DNA of 64,000 nucleotides from an uncultured Opitutales bacterium (GTDB lineage: Bacteria; Verrucomicrobiota; Verrucomicrobiia; Opitutales; Intestinicryptomonadaceae), in NCBI GenBank assembly GCA_944390805.1, contig CALXQW010000032.1, positions 1 to 64,000 on the forward strand. The letters run 5' to 3'. Below, piece after piece: positions 8,492-17,243 of the stretch; within the stretch, counting starts at the first letter, position 1, and every line of letters begins with the position of its first letter. The notes under the pieces were generated by a model. It had not been told where the DNA came from. It did no database searches and worked only from the letters and a program-made list of their open reading frames with translations. The position numbers and the translations under genes were made by a program.

Positions 8492-9648
8492 CAGATTCCA
8501 AATATGTTGAATGCCACGGCAAATACCGCATCTATTACAACTATCGCCGTTATGCTGGCAACTACGCTTGCCGTTGTAGAAAGACCCACCGCCGCGGAGC
8601 TATTGCCGCATTTCATGCCTTTCATGCAGCCTATTAAGGCTACAGCTATGCCAAATATTACGCTCTTTAAAACTCCGGTGGAACATTGGGTTATTGTGAG
8701 AGCCTCGCAGGTTCTATTCCAATATTGGTCGTAGTTTAAATCAAAAAGCCCTATCCCTATGACCATTCCACCAAGCATTCCCATTACATCGGCAAATACC
8801 GTAAGCAGGGGAAACATGCAAACCAATGCAGCCATTCTTGGGAATACAAGGAAATCCATGGGAGATATCCCGAAAGATGAAAACGCGTCTATCTCCTCGT
8901 TTACTTTCATAGAGCCAAGCTCCGCCGCAAATGCCGCGCCAGTTCTACCGCTCATCACTATTCCAACCATTATTGCGCCCATCTCCCTGACCATGGCAAT
9001 GCCCACAAGATCAGCCACAAATATTTCCGATCCATACTTTGCCAGCTGCACCGCTCCGACAAAAGCCAGTATTAGCCCAACAAGGAAGCTAATCATGCAC
9101 ACTATTCCAAGTGCGTCAGGGCCCGCCCTTTGTATTATAGTCATCAGGTCCGATATCCTGTAGCGTATCTTCCCCCTGATAGCTCTGCCGAGCATTATTG
9201 TTGTCTGCCCGATAAATTCCAGCTGCTCCTTGAAGCTGTGTACTCCCTCCATGGCGCCAGTTCCAACCCCGTATAGGAATCCGGAGGCATTCACAGCGCC
9301 TTCGCGCTTTGCAGACTCATTCTCCGGAACTGCAACCGCCAGCTGCAACAGTTTACGGGGACCGTCGGGCAGGGTGGATATGTCAAAATTTATTCCACTC
9401 TTAGAACAGAAATCATATACGTTTAAAAGCAGACACACCAGAGCCGAATCATAGGAAGACATCTTGCGGCAGTCGCATTTAAGCATCTTTGCGGAGGAAC
9501 TTTCTAATTTCTTTCGCAACTGTTCCCAAGTTGTCCTGCTTGAAGATAAAACCCATTTGCCGGATAGCGCAAGCTGAGCCTCTCCGCCCGACTCTACAAG
9601 TATGTCGGCCGTAGCCTCTGGTATGTTTTCGATCTTCTTGCCTGCCAT
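8491..9648 (-). CDS. mlaE: MlaE-family permease with N-terminal STAS (MlaB-like) domain
   Basis: The C-terminal part (about 150-385) is an MlaE permease with several membrane helices and the family core GRTGAAFAAELGSMKVNEEIDAF. The N-terminal 105 residues resemble a STAS domain (LALSGKWVLSSSRTTWEQL, then SYDSALVCLLL), as in MlaB, so the separate MlaB subunit of Proteobacteria is fused here. This arrangement is known from several diderm phyla. It is first in the order mlaE-mlaF-mlaD-lipoprotein-fabD. Confidence 0.9.
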   Translation of the reverse strand: MAGKKIENIPEATADILVESGGEAQLALSGKWVLSSSRTTWEQLRKKLESSSAKMLKCDCRKMSSYDSALVCLLLNVYDFCSKSGINFDISTLPDGPRKLLQLAVAVPENESAKREGAVNASGFLYGVGTGAMEGVHSFKEQLEFIGQTTIMLGRAIRGKIRYRISDLMTIIQRAGPDALGIVCMISFLVGLILAFVGAVQLAKYGSEIFVADLVGIAMVREMGAIMVGIVMSGRTGAAFAAELGSMKVNEEIDAFSSFGISPMDFLVFPRMAALVCMFPLLTVFADVMGMLGGMVIGIGLFDLNYDQYWNRTCEALTITQCSTGVLKSVIFGIAVALIGCMKGMKCGNSSAAVGLSTTASVVASITAIVVIDAVFAVAFNIFGI

Positions 9649-9702
9649 CTATTGCGCATGATTTTACGCCCGCAGGAAAACGGGCGTGGGGGCTTATCTT
9701 TG

Positions 9703-10449
9703 CTATCTGTAATCGTCGTCGGAATCCATGCGGGAATCCAAATCGTCGGAGAAATCGTCGTAGCCCTGAGATTCGTCCGCATCGTCGTCGTCCCAATGCA
9801 TGGTCTCGTCCTCCTCAAGATTTTCGTCGTCCTCGTCGGGAAGATCCTCTATGTCGTCGTACTTATCTTCCTCGTCGTCCTTATCTTCTTCGTCGTCCTC
9901 GTCGTCCTCAAGGGAATATCCGTCGGGTACATACTCCAATATGTCCATGACCTCAGAGAAAGAGTGTATGGCCTTTCCCTCCATGTAGTCGTTCTGGTAT
10001 TTGTCCCTAACCTGTTCCTCGAGTTCCTCTATTGTTAGAGGCACCTCGAAATCGAAACAGTCGTTTAGCATCTTAACCTGCAAACGGGTTATGTGGTCGA
10101 GAAACTCTGCGTATGGAGAACGATCGTCATCGAGATTGTCGGGCAAAAGAAATAACTGAGAATCCGTATCAAATACGGAATCCTTTGAACGCACAAGCTT
10201 TACGCCGTCGTCTCCAGACTTGGAATCTATCGCAAACGTATAAAAGGCCTCCTCTACTATGTTCTCATCGAGGCCGTAATCCTTCAAGCCCGACAGCGTC
10301 TCTATCATATGGTCGGCCTGTTTAGGATCTATGATGCTTAGGCCGTCTATGTCCCAGTTGACCTTGTCGGAGGTTTCTGTAACCCACCAGTTGAGGTCGT
10401 TGCCAAGTCTTGCCTTGCACCACGAAAGTTTTGGAGATTTCTTAGACAT
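9703..10449 (-). CDS. Unknown protein with very acidic C-terminal tail
   Basis: I do not recognise a family. The N-terminal two thirds (about 1-185) look globular, with WWVTETSDKVNWDIDG near residue 21 and predicted helices. The last 60 residues are almost only Asp and Glu. No signal peptide or membrane helix is visible, so it is probably cytoplasmic. The gene lies 54 bp upstream of mlaE on the same strand and could be co-transcribed, though a small hairpin lies between them. Antisense reading frames here are artefacts of the repetitive GAC/GAA codons. Such tails occur in proteins that bind basic partners or divalent ions, but no role is shown. Confidence 0.7.
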   Translation of the reverse strand: MSKKSPKLSWCKARLGNDLNWWVTETSDKVNWDIDGLSIIDPKQADHMIETLSGLKDYGLDENIVEEAFYTFAIDSKSGDDGVKLVRSKDSVFDTDSQLFLLPDNLDDDRSPYAEFLDHITRLQVKMLNDCFDFEVPLTIEELEEQVRDKYQNDYMEGKAIHSFSEVMDILEYVPDGYSLEDDEDDEEDKDDEEDKYDDIEDLPDEDDENLEEDETMHWDDDDADESQGYDDFSDDLDSRMDSDDDYR

Positions 10450-10556
10450 ACTCTTTTATTTATTTTTGCTATCTGTCCACGCTGAAAAGCAGTGGAGGTT
10501 TTTTATTATACGGCCTAAATGAACATATTTTCCGCCAGGGCGCAACATTTTTCAAG

Positions 10557-11342
10557 CTATGCTCCGTGCTCAGCGCATCCGGCGTTAAGAGCCCTTATGG
10601 CGAAATCGTGGAGCTCCTTCGTACAGGCGGCAACGCATCCGCGCTTCCCGAGATTGTCCGCGCCGTCCCAGTCTGAAAAACATATTCCAGCCCCTTTCAT
10701 AACAGGAATTAGCGGCACTAAGTCCCACACTTCAAGACGGGCATCGAGCATAAGATGCGCATAGCCGCGCGCTATAAGCATATATCCAAAACAATCACCC
10801 CAGCTGCGGAATATTGCGGCCTTGTTTATCAGGTTCCTGAAGTTGGCGGCATTGTAATCTTCCTCGGCATGGCGGTGGTCAGAGGTAAGAACCGTAGCTT
10901 TGGTTATGTCGGTAAGATCGGAAATTTTTACAGGATTGCCATTGAATGTGCAGGTATGGCAGTCTCCAACGCATCTTTGCTTGAGTATAGGCTGGTCTAT
11001 TACGCCAACTATGGGCTCCTTATTGCGCATCAGCCCTATTATTGTTCCAAAAAGGGGAACTCCGCTTATAAAAGATTTTGTCCCGTCTATGGGGTCTATA
11101 ACCCAGACGTACTCGGCATCGGTATTCTCGTTGCCGTATTCCTCGCCTATTATTCCGTGGGTAGGAAAACGCTTCTTTATGGCTTCGCGTAGCATCAGCT
11201 CAGTATTCTTGTCTATAAGGGTAACGGGAGACGAATCCGCCTTGTAGTCAACCTTTATATCCCCGCAGAAATTTTTGGATATGTATGCGCCGCTTATGTC
11301 GGCAAGTTCATTTATAAAATTCTTGAAAACCGATACGTCCAT
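10557..11342 (-). CDS. Inositol-monophosphatase-family phosphatase, HisN-like
   Basis: This is a Mg2+-dependent phosphatase of the IMPase fold. The metal-binding motifs are EEYG (Glu near residue 70), DPIDGTKSF (DPxDGT) and, near the C-terminus, ARLEVWDLVPLIPVMKGAG, where the family has WDxxA(P). The sequence around GDCFGYMLIARGYAHLMLD resembles histidinol-phosphate phosphatases of the HisN type, so histidinol phosphate is the best guess; inositol phosphate or PAP are alternatives. hisD lies elsewhere in this window. I prefer the ATG at 11342 over the one 21 nt upstream because it matches the usual N-terminal length. It is divergent from the exonuclease gene across a very short gap. Confidence 0.82.
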   Translation of the reverse strand: MDVSVFKNFINELADISGAYISKNFCGDIKVDYKADSSPVTLIDKNTELMLREAIKKRFPTHGIIGEEYGNENTDAEYVWVIDPIDGTKSFISGVPLFGTIIGLMRNKEPIVGVIDQPILKQRCVGDCHTCTFNGNPVKISDLTDITKATVLTSDHRHAEEDYNAANFRNLINKAAIFRSWGDCFGYMLIARGYAHLMLDARLEVWDLVPLIPVMKGAGICFSDWDGADNLGKRGCVAACTKELHDFAIRALNAGCAEHGA

Positions 11343-11381
11343 ATATCTTATAGGGTTTAACATGGCGTTGCGTTTGGCAAG

Positions 11382-12026
11382 ATGAAAAATTTTTCCGCAA
11401 GCATATTTGCAATAGATTTTGAGGGCTCAAAGAAATCCGGAGTGGTGGAGTTCGGCGTAGCGGAGCTTGCCCCCGACGGGCGTATTTGTCTTGCGGAAAC
11501 TTCAATATGCTCGCCTAAGGCCGCCTTGTCCGCCCGCGAAAGCTCCATTACTGGAATAGATTCTGCCGAGGCCTCATCTTTTGCTCCGTTTGAGGCTCAT
11601 TTGCAATTCTTTGCAACATTGCGCTTGCGCGGGGTTTTTGCAGCTCACAACGCCGCAGTAGAAGACAACTTTCTGCGTTCATACGCACCCGTATTGGGGT
11701 TTGTGCCAAATTTCTTCTCAGGCGGCAGATGCAATACCTGGGCGCCATGGCTGGATTCTCTTGTGCTTTCGCGCCTTGTTGGTGTTGACAGCCCAAAACT
11801 TTCGTCCGCGGCAGAGGCCTTGGGGGTATTGGAAGAGCTTCAGGTTTTGTCATGCAATCTTTGCCCTGAAGGCAGGCGCAAATGGCATTGCGCCCTGTAC
11901 GATGCAATTGCCAGCCTGCTGATAATAAAAAAAATATTATCCATGCCGGAGTTTGAAAATATTTCACTTTCCTCGCTTGGAGCTCTATGCGGCATTAAGG
12001 AATCAGGGCAAGCGTCGTTTCTCTAA
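11382..12026 (+). CDS. DnaQ-like (DEDD) 3'-5' exonuclease domain protein
   Basis: This 214-aa protein has the signs of an RNase T/DnaQ exonuclease. The first acidic motif is IDFEG (residues 11-15). The second is AHNAAVEDNFL, with the ExoII Asp. The third is HCALYDAIASLL, with the HxxxxD of the DEDDh subtype. It is a free-standing domain without a polymerase. Proofreading, RNA processing or nucleotide scavenging are all possible. It ends with a predicted helical tail and no further domain. Confidence 0.78.
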   Translation: MKNFSASIFAIDFEGSKKSGVVEFGVAELAPDGRICLAETSICSPKAALSARESSITGIDSAEASSFAPFEAHLQFFATLRLRGVFAAHNAAVEDNFLRSYAPVLGFVPNFFSGGRCNTWAPWLDSLVLSRLVGVDSPKLSSAAEALGVLEELQVLSCNLCPEGRRKWHCALYDAIASLLIIKKILSMPEFENISLSSLGALCGIKESGQASFL

Positions 12027-12378
12027 ATGCGCTTTTTGTCCTCTTATATTATATATAGTATACATAGGGCAGCATTCTTTCTTTGCCTTAGAGTTTATTT
12101 TGCCTTTGAATAATTTCTCCTTGCTAAGAAAAATAAGTTTAAACTTCTTTCTCAGGAAACATAGAAAAACGTTTTGTTTAATACGCTTTGCTTAATTTCT
12201 TAAGTGCTCCGTTTTTTTTGCATGCTTTGCTTATGGCTTTTATTGCCATGTTAAAAATTCCGATAGGAGTAATGATTTTTTGCCGTGCGCTATTTTTACA
12301 TGGGCACTCGATATTTTTGATTTGCGCAGTTCTTATTATGGACTTGAAAAGCCAAAGCAGATGTTGAAAATACTCCGC
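12027..12378 (+). other. Gene-free stretch before the DevB-like gene
   Basis: About 350 bp, AT-rich, with no supported coding region. An in-frame extension of the downstream gene is open back to 12280 but lacks a signal-peptide-like start. No clear promoter or terminator was recognised. Confidence 0.4.
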
Positions 12379-13317
12379 ATGAAGAAATTTTTGCTTTTAC
12401 AGCTTGCAGGACTTGCGGTCTGTGGGGCCGCCGTCGCGCAGGTTTCGCCGAATGTTCCCGCTGTTGCATGCCAGGGTACGGTTGTTCCCCAGACCCGTAT
12501 TTCGCGCCTGGGTGCATATAACCCAGCAGGAGTACAGACGGTGTTTTCGGAGGTTTTGGTAAAAAAAGGCCAGCTTGTAAAAAAAGGCCAGCCTGTTGCA
12601 GTCATAATGGGCTATGCCCGGGCAAAAGCCGCGTACGACAGTGCAGTTGCTGCCGTTAAGAGCGCGCAGGCCCAGGCGGATATAACAATTCTCAGACAGG
12701 AAAATCTCATTGCCGACATAGAGGGAAATATGGCCCAGAATAAAGAGGTTTTAGACGAGAAAGATCCGCCACGCAGGGAGAGGGAACAGATAGAATTTGA
12801 GCAGAAGACTCTCGCAAGGCATTTGGCGCAGTCGAAGGCCATGTTGCCTCTTGTCAGGGCGGCGCAGAAGGCGGCTGTGGAGCAGGCGGAAAAGTCGGCT
12901 GCTGAGGCTAAGGCAAATTTTGATTCTTACACGGTGCTTTCTCCCATAGACGGCAAGGTCATAGACGTATACGCTAAAGTAGGCGAGGCCGAGGGCGAGA
13001 GCGGAGTCTGTGAAATTTCAGACACCTCCAAGATGTTTGTTGACGCTGAAGTCTATTTTAGCGATGTGCTGAAGGTTAAGCCGGGCGATAAGGCGGAGAT
13101 ATTTTCAGATGCACTAAAGGGAAGAAAATTTCTAGGGGTGGTTTCTGAGGTTTCCTCGCAGGTTAAGCGCAACAATGTTTACAATTTGGATCCGAACGAG
13201 TATTCCGACACCCGTGTTGTTAACGTAAAAATTGCGGTGGAAGACGGCGACAGTTTTGAGAATTTAATAGGCTCGCAAGTTTCGGTACGCATTCTTGTAT
13301 CAGATGAAAAGAAGTAG
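12379..13317 (+). CDS. HlyD/DevB-family periplasmic adaptor
   Basis: This is a membrane-fusion adaptor that would link an inner-membrane ABC exporter to an outer-membrane channel. I start it at 12379 (MKKFLLLQLAGLAVCGAAVAQ), which gives a clear signal peptide and 312 aa. A short lipoyl half-motif (VLVKKGQLVKKGQPVAVI, about 57-74) is followed by a long alpha-helical hairpin (about 85-180), the second lipoyl half (SPIDGKVIDVYAKVGE) and a beta-barrel domain. The permease gene follows with a 14-bp overlap. It resembles DevB of the DevBCA exporter. Confidence 0.82.
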   Translation: MKKFLLLQLAGLAVCGAAVAQVSPNVPAVACQGTVVPQTRISRLGAYNPAGVQTVFSEVLVKKGQLVKKGQPVAVIMGYARAKAAYDSAVAAVKSAQAQADITILRQENLIADIEGNMAQNKEVLDEKDPPRREREQIEFEQKTLARHLAQSKAMLPLVRAAQKAAVEQAEKSAAEAKANFDSYTVLSPIDGKVIDVYAKVGEAEGESGVCEISDTSKMFVDAEVYFSDVLKVKPGDKAEIFSDALKGRKFLGVVSEVSSQVKRNNVYNLDPNEYSDTRVVNVKIAVEDGDSFENLIGSQVSVRILVSDEKK

Positions 13318-14497
13318 GGGAAAGTCCCTTAGGGAGCGCATATTTCCGCTCGGCATACCGTTGGCGTGGCTGCAGCTTACCTCGGAGGGGAAGCGCTTTG
13401 CGGTTGCCATTGCCGGAATAACATTTGCGGTAACCATGATGCTCTTCCAGATTGGCCTGCGCGGAGCTTTATTCAGGCAGGCTGTTGCGCCGATATCGCT
13501 GCTGGATTGCGACGTTGTCCTAACAAGTCCTAATTACGAATACTTCGGTGTTGGCAGAGGATTCCCAAAAGTTAGGTTATCGCAGGCGCGCGCGGTTGAA
13601 GGTGTAAAGGAAGTCTCGGGCCTGAAGCTTGGCTGCATGTCTTTTAAAAACCCAGAAAGCGGCAGGGAGCGCGATATATTTGTAATAGCTTTCGACCCTA
13701 CAAAAGATGTGTTTCTCTCTCCTGATATCAAAGCTGGGGCCCCGCTTTTGAAAGAGGGCGGAGCGGTTCTTTTCGACGAATTGTCTCGGGGGCAGTACGG
13801 AGATGTCGATGGAATATTTAAGCGCAGCGGTTATGTTGATACTGAGCTTTCAAACCACAAGGCAAGAATTGCAGCGCTTATAAAGATAGGGGCTACCTTT
13901 GCGGCGGAGGGCAACGTTTTGATGAGCCTTTCCACATTTGATTCCATCTGGCCGAACGCCGCAAAGAATGTGTACAATGTTGGGCTTATAAAGCTTGAGA
14001 ATCCGCAGAATGCAGAGAGCGTTGTTGAGTCTTTAAAAAAGATTTATCCAAAAGATGTGGTTGTAATGACGCGCGGAGAGTTCATAGACAAAGAGAAGGA
14101 ATATTGGGCTGTCAGAACGCCAATAGGTTTTGTCATAGGGGCGTCTATGGCTGTTGCAATATTTGTTGGGGCGGTTATAGTCTACCAGATTCTCTATACG
14201 GACGTTTCAGACCATATTCCGGAATATGCAACCCTCAAGGCAATAGGCTTTGACGACAGTTTCTTCATTTGGGTTGTCATGCAGGAGTCTTTGATTTTAT
14301 CGGTATTGGGCTTTATTCCCGGAACAATTCTTGCGGCGCTTTTGTACAAGCTTACGCGCGATGTTGCAAACATGCCTACAAGGCTTGAATTTCTCAACCT
14401 TGCAATAGTCTTTTCCATGTCGGTTGGAATGTGTATGGTTGCGGGGCTTCTTGCCACAAGAAAGTTGCGGTCGGCAAATCCGGCGGACGTATTTTAA
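13304..14497 (+). CDS. DevC-family (FtsX/MacB-like) ABC transporter permease
   Basis: This is the permease of an ABC export system. An N-terminal membrane helix (about 25-45) is followed by a large periplasmic domain (about 45-270) and three C-terminal helices (about 275-395), the FtsX/MacB topology. The sequence GIPLAWLQLTSEGKRFAVAIAGITFAV and the LDCDVVLTSPNY segment look like DevC. The ATG at 13304 lies inside the adaptor gene, implying coupling; a TTG 9 nt earlier is less likely. No DevA ATPase gene follows, so the ATPase must be encoded elsewhere or be shared. Confidence 0.85.
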   Translation: MKRSRGKSLRERIFPLGIPLAWLQLTSEGKRFAVAIAGITFAVTMMLFQIGLRGALFRQAVAPISLLDCDVVLTSPNYEYFGVGRGFPKVRLSQARAVEGVKEVSGLKLGCMSFKNPESGRERDIFVIAFDPTKDVFLSPDIKAGAPLLKEGGAVLFDELSRGQYGDVDGIFKRSGYVDTELSNHKARIAALIKIGATFAAEGNVLMSLSTFDSIWPNAAKNVYNVGLIKLENPQNAESVVESLKKIYPKDVVVMTRGEFIDKEKEYWAVRTPIGFVIGASMAVAIFVGAVIVYQILYTDVSDHIPEYATLKAIGFDDSFFIWVVMQESLILSVLGFIPGTILAALLYKLTRDVANMPTRLEFLNLAIVFSMSVGMCMVAGLLATRKLRSANPADVF

Positions 14498-14750
14498 AAT
14501 TCCGCCGGGGAGCAGACCTTTTATTTTCTGCTTTTGTTAGGCGCATGCAGATGCCTTGTATGTTTTCCTGCTTGGACGGGCACTGTGAGATATCTGATAT
14601 AGCTTTTTGCTTTTAAGTTTTTTATTTCCGTAAAAGCTCCTGCGCCAAGAAGCGCACTCTTTTCCATATAGCGTAAATATATCAAAAAAATTTACAGCAA
14701 ATATGGAGGCGGCTTGTTGTAGAGTATCCCCTTAAAAATAAGATAGCAGA
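14498..14750. other. Convergent intergenic region with a possible terminator
   Basis: The sequence 14727-14760 holds a CCCCTTAA/TTAAGGGG inverted repeat that includes the stop codon of the minus-strand gene. It may act as a weak two-way terminator, although there is no long T run. Nothing else is recognised. Confidence 0.4.
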
Positions 14751-15647
14751 TTAAGGGGTAGCTTTCTTTGTCGATTTCCCTGCGCCGCACTTTCCGCACA
14801 TGGAGCAACCGTTGCAGATTGGCTTTGAAGCGCATGTCTGGCAGCTCGGCAGATATGATGGTGTATACAAATTCTCTTCGGGAACGGGGCCGTACTCGTC
14901 GAACAGATTGAAATGTATGGGCGATACCATGTGGTTTAACCCAGATTTGAACGCCATTAGGCTCTGGGTTTTCTTGTCGGGAATTTTATAGGTTTTGGAA
15001 TCTTTTATAAAGGTAGTGCCTGTCTCTATGAAGAAGAAATTTATATGCTGCCTTCGGCATTGTTCTGAAAGCGACTTCACCCAGTCGAAATTGCAGGCAC
15101 GCGCGCCGTCGTAATTTTCTCCGCCGCATACAACCTGCTCTATCTTTCCGCTTTTTAAATACTCTTCTATATTTATAGGGCCTATGAAAGGGGCGGCCAT
15201 CAGTCCTTTGTGGATAAATGGCAAATCTAAAAGTATGGGGATTCTCTCGTCGGCACGGCGCTGGTTTTCGCATGTTATGTTGAAGAATACGTTCTCCCAG
15301 CCGCCGTTCCAGTTTTTTGGAAGCCTGCTTGAGACAAGCTCGGGACGCTTTGTGAGCAGATAGAATTTTACGTCGGAACGCAGCCTTATTATCTCCCAGG
15401 CTTCATCTCGCCATGGGTCGGCCTCGGGAAGGAAAAAGTCCGATGTCATGCAAACGCGGATTAACTCCCCGCTCTTTACCTTATAGTTTCCGCGCCTGTC
15501 TTTTGAAAGCGGATAATCAAACCCGGATGTCTTATATATGCGCCCGCCGTACTCGCCGCGCATACTGTCTAAAAAATACATATAGCAGTTCAGGCAACCC
15601 TCGCTGGCTTTCTTGCATCCGTGCCATGGATTCCAAATGTCGTGCAT
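14751..15647 (-). CDS. DUF5131 (phage Gp37/Gp68-like) protein with Cys-rich tail
   Basis: The N-terminus IWNPWHGCKKASEGCLNCYMY carries the conserved Cys pattern of the DUF5131/Gp37-Gp68 family, which resembles a radical-SAM cluster motif but has no confirmed activity known to me. CMTSDFFLPEADPWRDEAW, LLTKRPE and the CGGEN segment are further family hallmarks. I start it at 15647 (MHDIWNP), which has a GGAG ribosome site 10 nt upstream; the extra 18 codons of the longer ORF are not family-like. The last 30 residues hold six Cys in CxxC-type spacing, a likely second metal site that short members lack. Phage members of the family hint at past transfer. Confidence 0.8.
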   Translation of the reverse strand: MHDIWNPWHGCKKASEGCLNCYMYFLDSMRGEYGGRIYKTSGFDYPLSKDRRGNYKVKSGELIRVCMTSDFFLPEADPWRDEAWEIIRLRSDVKFYLLTKRPELVSSRLPKNWNGGWENVFFNITCENQRRADERIPILLDLPFIHKGLMAAPFIGPINIEEYLKSGKIEQVVCGGENYDGARACNFDWVKSLSEQCRRQHINFFFIETGTTFIKDSKTYKIPDKKTQSLMAFKSGLNHMVSPIHFNLFDEYGPVPEENLYTPSYLPSCQTCASKPICNGCSMCGKCGAGKSTKKATP

Positions 15648-15816
15648 GTAAAATTTCTCCGGTGGACAAAATAAAAAGAATTTTTTGAGCCTTGGGCGCA
15701 AGCATCTTTTTTCTCAGATAAAATTTGAATCTGACGTACAAAAACATTTTATGCGCATGTTTCATTTTTATGCTCTTTGCCAGGGTGTTCTTTTGGTGCA
15801 AAAAGGGATAATCGGC

Positions 15817-15846
15817 TTGACATAAAATGCTTGGAGCGCATACTTT
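15817..15846 (+). promoter_or_regulatory. Probable promoter of the lpxC-lpxA unit
   Basis: Consensus TTGACA (15817-15822), an 18-nt spacer and TACTTT (15841-15846) lie 51 bp upstream of the lpxC start. Confidence 0.55.
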
Positions 15847-15896
15847 CCACTTTTAGTTAAATAGAAATTCCCACAGAGGATTTTGAATAAGGGCGT

Positions 15897-17225
15897 ATGA
15901 AACAAAGAACAATTTTAAGGGAAGTAAGCATAAACGGAAAGTCGCTGCATACGGCTGCCGACGTAACTCTTTCCCTCAAGCCCGCTCCGGTTAATACGGG
16001 TTTGGTCTTTCGCAGAAAAGATATATACGGCAAACCCGAAATTAGGCCGACAATAGAGCATGTCGGCGATTTGGTCAGAAATACGGGCATAACAGAAGGC
16101 CACGTTAAGCTGTTTACAATAGAGCATGTTTTGTCGGCTCTAAACGGAATGGGAATAGACAACTGCTTCATAGAGATGGACGGCGCAGAGCCCCCCATCT
16201 TAGACGGTTCGGCAAAATTCTTTGTAAACCTCATTCAGGAGGCTGAGCCCGTAGAGCAGGATGCCGACAGGGAATATTTCTCTTTGCGCACGCCAATTTC
16301 TGTCAGCGAGGGAAACCGTTCGCTGATAGCGCTGCCTTACGACGGCCTAAAGATTACATGCACTTCGGCCGACGATAGGGGCTTTCATACCCAGCATCTT
16401 TCGATAGACATAGATCCAGACACATACCAGCATGCGATAGCTCCTGCGCGCACTTTCACCATTTATGAGGACATAGAAGAGCTCCTCAAAATGGGCAAGA
16501 TACAGGGTGGAAGTTTGGATTCCGCCATTGTCATAAAGGGGGACAAAATTCTATCAAAAGAGCCGTTGCGCTATCAGGACGAGTTTGTACGCCATAAGAT
16601 TCTGGATCTGATTGGAGACATAGCCCTACTTGGCAAGCATTTGAAAGCCCACATAGTGGCTGTAAGGCCTGGGCATTCTTTAAATGCAAAGCTAACTGCG
16701 AAGATTTTCGAGCAGATGACCTCCGCTCCAAAGGAGGAGGCCAAGCCCCGCAAGCCGATTACAAGAATAACCACGGAAACCCAGGTTGACGCGCGCAGAA
16801 TATTGGAGCTTTTGCCGCATCGCTATCCATTTTTGCTGATAGACAGGGTTGTTGAGTTCAGGGGAAACACGGAGCTTACTGCAATAAAGAATGTAACTAT
16901 AAATGAGCCGTTTTTCCAGGGGCATTTTCCGGGGAGTCCGGTTATGCCTGGAGTTTTGCAGCTTGAGGCAATGGCGCAGGCTGCCGGAATTCTCATGCTC
17001 AGACAGGTTGATGCTGAGGGCAAACTTGCGTTTTTCATGAGCGCAGACAAGGTGAAATTCCGCCGCACGGTAAAGCCGGGCGACCAGATTAAAATAGATG
17101 TAAAAATCACAAAGGCACGCGGAACTAAGATTGCATGTGCGGAGGCGGTTTGCTCGGTTGACGGCAAAGCGGTTTCTTCTGCCGACTTGATGTTTACTAT
17201 ACTTCCGGCCAACGAGGCTCCGTAG
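15897..17225 (+). CDS. lpxC: LpxC/FabZ bifunctional fusion: UDP-3-O-acyl-GlcNAc deacetylase and 3-hydroxyacyl-ACP dehydratase
   Basis: Residues 1-280 are LpxC, the Zn-dependent deacetylase that commits UDP-acyl-GlcNAc to lipid A. Its zinc ligands lie in TIEHVLSAL (about residue 76) and HKILDLIGD (about 232-240), with the catalytic His in GHSLN. After a short linker, residues about 298-442 are Fab[15 protein letters not shown], then [22 protein letters not shown] with the catalytic His and Glu. The fusion is known from Bacteroidetes, Chlorobi and Verrucomicrobia relatives. It ties lipid A entry to fatty-acid dehydration, both using 3-hydroxyacyl-ACP. lpxA follows 18 bp later. Confidence 0.95.
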   Translation: MKQRTILREVSINGKSLHTAADVTLSLKPAPVNTGLVFRRKDIYGKPEIRPTIEHVGDLVRNTGITEGHVKLFTIEHVLSALNGMGIDNCFIEMDGAEPPILDGSAKFFVNLIQEAEPVEQDADREYFSLRTPISVSEGNRSLIALPYDGLKITCTSADDRGFHTQHLSIDIDPDTYQHAIAPARTFTIYEDIEELLKMGKIQGGSLDSAIVIKGDKILSKEPLRYQDEFVRHKILDLIGDIALLGKHLKAHIVAVRPGHSLNAKLTAKIFEQMTSAPKEEAKPRKPITRITTETQVDARRILELLPHRYPFLLIDRVVEFRGNTELTAIKNVTINEPFFQGHFPGSPVMPGVLQLEAMAQAAGILMLRQVDAEGKLAFFMSADKVKFRRTVKPGDQIKIDVKITKARGTKIACAEAVCSVDGKAVSSADLMFTILPANEAP

Positions 17226-17243
17226 AAAAAAGGCATTCTTCAC

